DNA of 64,000 nt. Origin: Dermatemys mawii. Lineage: Eukaryota > Chordata > Testudines > Dermatemydidae. Both the position numbers and the translations under genes were made by a program. The stretch lies in NCBI GenBank assembly GCA_007922305.1, contig ML677386.1:8445326-8509325 (forward strand), read 5' to 3'. The stretch's first letter is position 1, and each line of letters opens with the position of its first letter. The notes under the pieces were generated by a model. That model did not search any database. It was not told the origin of the DNA and saw only the letters and a program-made list of their open reading frames with translations. This document shows, in pieces, positions 58,386 through 64,000 of this stretch.

Positions 58386-58549
58386 TCATCCTGTCTCAGA
58401 CTTCAATACTCTTTACAAGTTACTTGTGTTTCTTTATCTACTCCAGTGTTCTAGGTGTATTCATAGATATTAGAAGCAGCAAGTTCTCAAGGTGCTCAGA
58501 AACAATGGTGTTGGGATGAGGAGGGGCATATGATTACATAGAGAGAGAC

Positions 58550-58632
58550 TGTTAAGGTGAAATCCTGGCCTTATTTAAGTCAATGGCAAAACTCCCATTA
58601 AGTTCAATATGTGCAGGATTTCACCTTGACTA
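58550..58632. mobile_element. Fold-back MITE (GGTGAAATCCTGGC ends)
   Basis: AAGGTGAAATCCTGGCC at left and GCAGGATTTCACCTT at right are inverted repeats, with TTAAGTCAATGGCAAAACTC and CATTAAGTTCAATATG forming the centre. The element is about 80 bp long. Confidence 0.75.
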
Positions 58633-59034
58633 TACAAAGCTAGCTTTAAACTTGGGAGTGTCCCAAATTATAAAATAGTGCATTGCTAACAAATCCCAGA
58701 TGCACTATACACCATAGGAGCTACAGAAATAATGTGGTGGAGAAGGATCTGATGACAAGTGGTGGTGAAAGGTTTCCACCAACAGTTTCAGCAATATTAA
58801 ACCAGGAAGAAATTACATTTAAAAGATAATAAAGGAAGAGCATTCAGGAAAGGGCTGCTAGGTGATACAATGTAGGGAATGGTTGTGGTCAAGGAGTAGA
58901 ATGGGTAAATTCTAGACAACGTTTTTTTAAAAACTGTTCCTTTGTGTCCAAGACTGGCAGTACAAAAGTGCTAATATCCTTCACTCTCACTTCACTTTAA
59001 CTGTTAGAGAGTTTTCTTTTGAGAGAGACACAGT

Positions 59035-59135
59035 ATTATCCAATGGTTAGAGCACAAGACAGTCAGTCTGTCTACTTCCACTTCTGACATTGATTGGCTC
59101 TGTGATCCTGGGTAACACACTTAGGATCTTATTAA
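59035..59135 (+). repeat. MIR-type SINE, 5' part
   Basis: ATTATCCAATGGTTAGAGCA, ATTGGCTCTGTGATCCTGGG, TAACACACTTAGGATCTTAT. A matching 3' part appears at 59395-59510 after about 260 bp of unrelated sequence. Confidence 0.65.
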
Positions 59136-59394
59136 AATGAGTGCACACATGCACATCCCACTTGTACACACACATGTCCAGTATTTATAGGTGAAATCTA
59201 TCGCTGAACTAAGAGTCAGCACAAGCTTTGTGCTGGTCTTCTGCCCAGGGCTGAATTTCATCCTGTGCTGCATATGGACAGTTGTGTATCTAACTGGTCA
59301 TGTGCACATGAAAAGTTACATTGTTTGCCCAAACAAGGCACATGTAATGGTGAATACACAGCTGCAGAAAATCAGGCCCAGAGTCATTCTGTGC

Positions 59395-59510
59395 TCTAGT
59401 TTCTTGGTCTGTAGAATAGTTTGATAATACTTTCCCTGGAGTGGGGTAGAAATAATCCATATTTATAGAAGGCTTTGAGATCCTCAGATGCAAGATGTTC
59501 TAAAAGTGCA
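59395..59510 (+). repeat. MIR-type SINE, 3' part
   Basis: TCTAGTTTCTTGGTCTGTAG, GATAATACTTTCCCTGGAGT, AAGGCTTTGAGATCCTCAGA, AAGTGCAAAGTATTTAGTTA. Plausibly the other half of the element at 59035, split by an insertion. Confidence 0.55.
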
Positions 59511-60184
59511 AAGTATTTAGTTATGAGACTACATCAGGGTATTGATAAAAATAAACTGGTGACCTAAAGACTTATGTTGCAATTCTGGCTTTATGATGCA
59601 AAGTGCACACAATACAAAAGCTCTTCCCTTCCCCAAACATAGAAAAGCTGCCTGGATTTAACTTAGGGTGTCTCTGAGCTAGTGGTATGTAATGGTATTT
59701 GAGAAGAAACACTAAGTTAATAACTGAGGGTGTTGATTTTTCAGTCTGCTTTCATTGTATATGGAGCTGCTGATGTCTACAGTTCCTCATAGTTGGATCT
59801 GATATTAAAATAATTATTCATGTACATATGAACAGAGGCTGGATTTCTTACATTATATTATATGCAGGAGGCTACTGTTGTATAGCAAAGGAAAATGTGC
59901 CATATGAACTAGAATTTTCCTGAACGTATTTTCTGCACTTATGTTTAATCCCATTGACAGGCTGGTTATTTTAAACATGTGGGTGATGTGAAGTCATTCT
60001 CTACTGTACTGTTCGCTAAGGTAGAATGCTGTTTAGTATTGGATGATACTGGAAGTGTTTTCTTTTAGTGTGGCAATTAACCCAATTTCTGCACATCCCA
60101 TGTTTACCATCTGGTAACATGCAAAAGGTCCACAGTTTAAAATGGCCAGAAGTATTGCCTTTCCCTAACTGGATACCATGGTGA
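59511..60184. other. No recognised feature
   Basis: Non-coding, AT-rich. No gene or repeat recognised. Confidence 0.45.
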
Positions 60185-60780
60185 TTGGTGTCAGAAATAA
60201 CTATGATACATAACAGTTATCTCTGCCTACCATCCCATCCCTGTTCCACCCCTTCTGCCTGCAGCCCCACCCACTGCCCCCCTGTCTCTTCCCCAGGATT
60301 GTGCCTGTTCCCCCAGGGTCCCCTCCATTCTGCCCCCCCCCCCCCACTGCAACCCCCAACCCATTTGCTCCTTTCTGTTCCCCCACCACACACAGTGCTC
60401 CCAAGACTGGAGAAGCTCTGTACTTGTGCCCCTCCAGGGGCACACCAGAAATCAGGAGCTCCTCCTGTCCCAGGGCCCCAGTGGGGATCTGGGTGCTGGG
60501 GCTTCTCCTGCCACCCCTCCCTCCCATGCTTCTGTGGAGGAACAGATTCAGGGCACCAGAGCTTCTCCCGCCCTGCCCACCCGGTGCTTTTATCACAGAG
60601 CGGAGTTGGGCACTGAGGCTTCCCCTACCACACTGCAGCTTCTGCTGTAGATCAGGGGGTGGGGGCGTGCAGAGGCTTCTTCCATCCTGCAGCTTCTTCT
60701 GGGGACAGGGTCAGAGCATGGGTGTCCCCCCCTTGGCTGGGGCCTCTGTGCATGGACCCCATCAGAACAGTGGCTAATCT
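60185..60780 (+). repeat. C-rich degenerate tandem region
   Basis: Strongly pyrimidine-rich with a run of 14 C at about 60332-60345. Loose repeats of a roughly 70-bp unit share the words GGGGCTTCTCCTGCC, CCAGAGCTTCTCCCGCC and TGAGGCTTCCCCTACC. Long frames exist on both strands (60185-60616, 60301-60777, 60201-60596), which is what a GC-rich region gives by chance. I do not call a gene. Confidence 0.6.
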
Positions 60781-61629
60781 GCCACTGGTCATTAAGCAGC
60801 ATCTCTAAAAGCATTATAACAATCAAAAACAAAATATACCAGCCACAGAAGGGAGGGGGTGGTGGGAATAAAATCCCAGCAGTCATCACTTTGGTAAACT
60901 CATCTAGTTCATCTAGAAACAAAAATGGGTTACTGCACTCCCCTCCCCTCCAAGAACAGCCTATGGAATGCTTATGCATGGTAGGAATTTCTGGTTTTGA
61001 TTTTCATTGCCCCCTTTCCTCATCCCTCCCATTCCCCCTTGCTTTTGCTTCTCCTAACTGCTTATAAACCAGGATTCTGGCTGTAAACATGTAAAATACT
61101 GAGCGGAACAAATATGCACATCATGAGTAAAAGCCAGTGGTTGAAGACCAGTCTCCAGGCATTGGGCCAGGAGAGATGACAGGCTGAGTTATGTAGTAGA
61201 TATAGGTTCAAATCTTGGGACTGTGTGTTACTGTTAAATTGATAGAGCTCAAATGTAATGCTACAATGGAAACAGAATTGCTATTAAAACCCGCTGTATG
61301 GTATAGGCCAGAACTCATCTCCAGGTAGGAAAACTAAGTTCACGTCAGTCCCACACCAGAAGGAGGGCATATACCTCATTGATACTGCTATGTAACAGTG
61401 GACATGTGACAGTTAATACTGGTGTTTTTCAGATCAGAGAATAAACAGTCTCCTTCTACTGTCCAGATGGAAAATGGAGATATTATGGCACTTTGGGAAG
61501 AGAGTAAGGGAGATACAGTGAGTGTCCTGAACAACAGTCCCTCAGAACAGGTTCCAGTGTCCATTCCTGTGTTTAACTTACTGCTGAGTGCTTCACTGAT
61601 ATTGTTCACAGACTCAGCCACTCTAGCCC
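60781..61629. other. No recognised feature
   Basis: Non-coding. The overlapping plus and minus frames at 61388-61670 have no domain. The part near 61625 grades into the next fold-back element. Confidence 0.45.
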
Positions 61630-61728
61630 CTGATTCTGATCTCGTGAATGCCAGATTTAATTTAATATAAGTTCATTGACTACATTGGAGTTACTCTTGC
61701 CTTATACCAGCATGAGATCAGAATCAGA
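61630..61728. mobile_element. Fold-back MITE
   Basis: TGATTCTGATCTCGTGAATG at left and CAGCATGAGATCAGAATCAG at right are inverted repeats of at least 12 bp (GATTCTGATCTC). The centre is AGTTCATTGACTACATTGGA. Confidence 0.75.
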
Positions 61729-61904
61729 CCCACCTTCAGCTAACTAATTCTCTAATGATGAGGGAAGCATGGGAAGAGGGGGAAAGATCTCCTGACCAAT
61801 GTAGAAGGCAGGAAGGGAGAACAGAAAGGAGCCTGGTAATACTTCAGCACTATGTAAAACTGAAGATATGAATTATCTTTTATGAAAAAACCCATCTAAA
61901 CGTC

Positions 61905-61995
61905 ATGGAGACCAATCCTCATCTGGCTAAGAATGTGACTCTTTTGAAGTCAATGGAGCTACACTGATTGACACCAGCTGAAGATTTGACCTTTG
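61905..61995. mobile_element. Fold-back MITE, diverged
   Basis: ACCAATCCTCATCTGGCTAA, centre TTTGAAGTCAATGGAGCTAC, then ACCAGCTGAAGATTTGACCT. Same class as 61630. Confidence 0.6.
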
Positions 61996-62509
61996 TATAT
62001 TCTTTCATTAATAAAATAGCTAATGGAGCAGCTGGCTCTCTGCATATTTGAGCCTCTTCATGTCAAGGTCTTTGTCCTCATTGGACCAGTGATATGGAAC
62101 AATGACTTACGATGTTGAAAACCAAGCCTATGAGGAACTTACTCTGTTATGTGTTTAAAGAGATACTGTTATGGTTGGCAGGCCTAACTCGTGACCTACC
62201 TATTTTGCTTATTCTGTCTGCAAAGCCCACGTAATTTTGTGTTCTCAAAACAAATGCTTCGATTAACTCTTTTTCTGTAAGAAAAATCAGTGCTGACAGA
62301 GCTTGCAATAACCAACCAGTGTGTGCATGCTTAACTGAGGAAAGTCAAAGATGGCAAGGAAACAGCTTTCCGTTTCAAACTTCCTAATGGTTCTATGCTA
62401 AAAACAGCAATGAGCAAAACAACCACCCAATTATGAAAAAGCAGGATTGTTTTATTTAAAAAAGAATCTGCCCCAAGGTTACGCACGAACTAGTCCCAAT
62501 GAAATCAGT

Positions 62510-62612
62510 GGGCCTGATTTGACAACAGTTTTACATCAGTGTAACCCTATTGACTAAAATGTAAATCCTGGGTAAATCCATGACTGTGGGATAAGAATCA
62601 GGCCCAGTGGGA
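62510..62612. mobile_element. Fold-back MITE
   Basis: GGGCCTGATTTGACAACAGT, TTTACATCAGTGTAACCCTA at left and GTAAATCCTGGGTAAATCCA, TAAGAATCAGGCCCA at right. Left GGGCCTGATT pairs with right AATCAGGCCC (10 bp exact). Confidence 0.75.
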
Positions 62613-63544
62613 GTGGTACATGTGACTTTAGGGGCAGTATATGACCTGGACTTTCGACCACTTCCTTTTCCTCTGTTAGGCTGCATCATCGCCCATGATA
62701 CTGCTGTGTTTGTACAGAGACAGTAACTCTGCCTATCCAGACAGAAACCTTATGCCAAAGGAACCGAGATGACAAAGTGTCAGCTCCACAGTGCTGGGGA
62801 AAGACTCACACACAAGTCCTGAGCACAGTCACATGATGTGAAATACTTGAACCTAAGCATCTTTTTACTCTGTTCCAGATGGTCACATGAATGACATGCT
62901 GGAAGAGTTCTCCACACCCTTTCCCAAGAAACCTGAGAGTTTCACTTCATTTCACCCAATGAGAGTCACTTTTATCCTTCCTTTCCTTTCATAGTCCTCT
63001 CTCAGGACAGTGTTTGTTTTGTGAGCCTGCCCTTTGAAGTGTCCTAAACTGCAGGACCTCCCCACCCCCTTCCTCCACCAATATTTCAACTGTACAAATG
63101 CCTCTTTGCATTATCCATGGCTAAGCTCTTATTTTAACTGTTTTACAGACAGCTTTAATTATTTGCAATGGGAGTATCTACATGCAGAATTCAAATACTG
63201 TCATGTGAACAGAAAATTTGGCATTCAGTTCTACCCACTTATACCGATTTTCTGACTGATTTACACCTGACATGTACCTTATCCCTAAATACATCAAACA
63301 CTGAATTTGGCCAACTCTCATGATCTCACAGTTCTTCCAAAAGAAGATGTTTTTCCTACAACTCCAGCTCCTGAAATCACATTATTATATGAGAATTTCA
63401 GCTTTCATTTTTTAAAAGTAAGTTTGTAGTTCATTGTTAAAGAAAAAAGTTTGGAAAAAAAATATATTTTCCCCAGTATACCTTCAGGTTCCAAAACAGA
63501 AGGCAAGTGTAAGGAATCCAAATATATATATTTTTTTTAAGAAC
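62613..63544. other. No recognised feature
   Basis: Non-coding. No gene recognised. Confidence 0.45.
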
Positions 63545-63620
63545 AAATTCTAATGATTTTTAAAGTCTCATGATTTTATGGGGCTTGATGCATTATATTA
63601 AAATGCTTAAGGTTGACAGA
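63545..63620 (-). repeat. Dispersed repeat with TCTCATGATTTT words
   Basis: TAATGATTTTTAAAGTCTCA, TGATTTTATGGGGCTTGATG is the inverted form of the phrase at 11190-11345. Confidence 0.5.
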
Positions 63621-63684
63621 TGTCCATGGTTTTTGGACTCACATTAAATTTGGATTATTATTTACATCACAGCAACCCAGAGAA

Positions 63685-63760
63685 GCCCCCATCAAAACCA
63701 GGGACCTCACTGTGCTGGGCACTGTACACACATATACAAAGGCAGACTAAACGCTTCAGA
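63685..63760 (-). repeat. L2/MIR-like tail, tentative
   Basis: CATCAAAACCAGGGACCTCA, CTGTGCTGGGCACTGTACAC, ACACATATACAAAGGCAGAC is close to the complement of the 8455-type tail ('GGTCC..TGCTGGGCACT..GTACA'). A short and uncertain match. Confidence 0.35.
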
Positions 63761-64000
63761 CTATGGGACTAAGAATTTGCCTGCAGTGGGCATAATGGCT
63801 TCATGTAACAGTACTTGCTCCTAAATCCTGGCTGAAACCAGAAGTGCAGAGACGCCTGAACACTTAAAAAATGCACAGCAAACAAAATATTGTTAGAATT
63901 TGTTGTGTGTGTGTTTTACTCTGAGAGAGGTTTGGATTTGATTAGATGTTTGGTCCAGTTCTTGCTTTACCAAGCTGGTTAAGCAATCCCCAAATTCAAT

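Noticed and set aside
60185..60777. Long proline-rich frames on both strands
   Set aside because: The region is C-rich and repetitive, so stop codons are rare in every frame. Overlapping frames on both strands argue against a real gene.
1..64000. CRISPR array, bacterial operon or prophage
   Set aside because: No regularly spaced direct repeats with unique spacers. Coding density is very low, and SINE, LINE and MITE content is vertebrate.

Overview
This window looks like nuclear DNA from a turtle or a close relative, with no host protein-coding gene I can support. Every long reading frame is short, and the ones that resemble proteins belong to transposable elements. The organism call rests on repeat content: CR1 LINE fragments, a tRNA-derived SINE with the turtle-type 3' body (about 47957-48112), Penelope-like element tails, many PIF/Harbinger-type MITEs with 3-bp target duplications, a decayed Harbinger transposon encoding a transposase and a Myb-type partner, and two long LTR-like elements with shared ends. 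Family names come from memory of repeat families, not from a database search.

Layout. 1-2280: a GGCAG array, a GC-rich LTR-like stretch and a reversed CR1 reverse transcriptase pseudogene. 3-10 kb: MIR-type SINEs, small palindromic elements and a Penelope-like tail. 10-22 kb: a dense MITE zone with a Tigger-type element at 12055, Harbinger-type elements at 11378, 16280, 18388 and 21880, and CR1 fragments. 25-29.4 kb: the richest block, with a perfect AG tract, an LTR-like fragment, an unexplained two-exon reading frame on the minus strand (26477-26925), and the Harbinger Myb-like frame (+) converging on its transposase (-). 29.4-47 kb: scattered Penelope-like tails (the longest, 42684-43170, retains coding sequence), CR1 pieces, a second Tigger-type MITE and three copies of an unassigned old repeat. 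47.9-49.6 kb: a turtle SINE next to a Harbinger MITE that was split by a 1185-bp LTR. 54.4-57.6 kb: a GC-rich hAT-type element with a perfect 8-bp target duplication and a second 1204-bp LTR. 58-64 kb: MIR and CR1 ends, a degenerate C-rich stretch and more palindromic MITEs.

How the parts relate: the Harbinger transposase and Myb-like protein would once have acted together on short terminal repeats, and the nearby MITEs carry ends of the same general form, so they are plausible past substrates. The transposase has lost catalytic residues and is surely dead here. Insertion ages are partly readable from nesting. Stretches between the listed items are AT-rich, non-coding sequence, either unique or too diverged to identify by eye.
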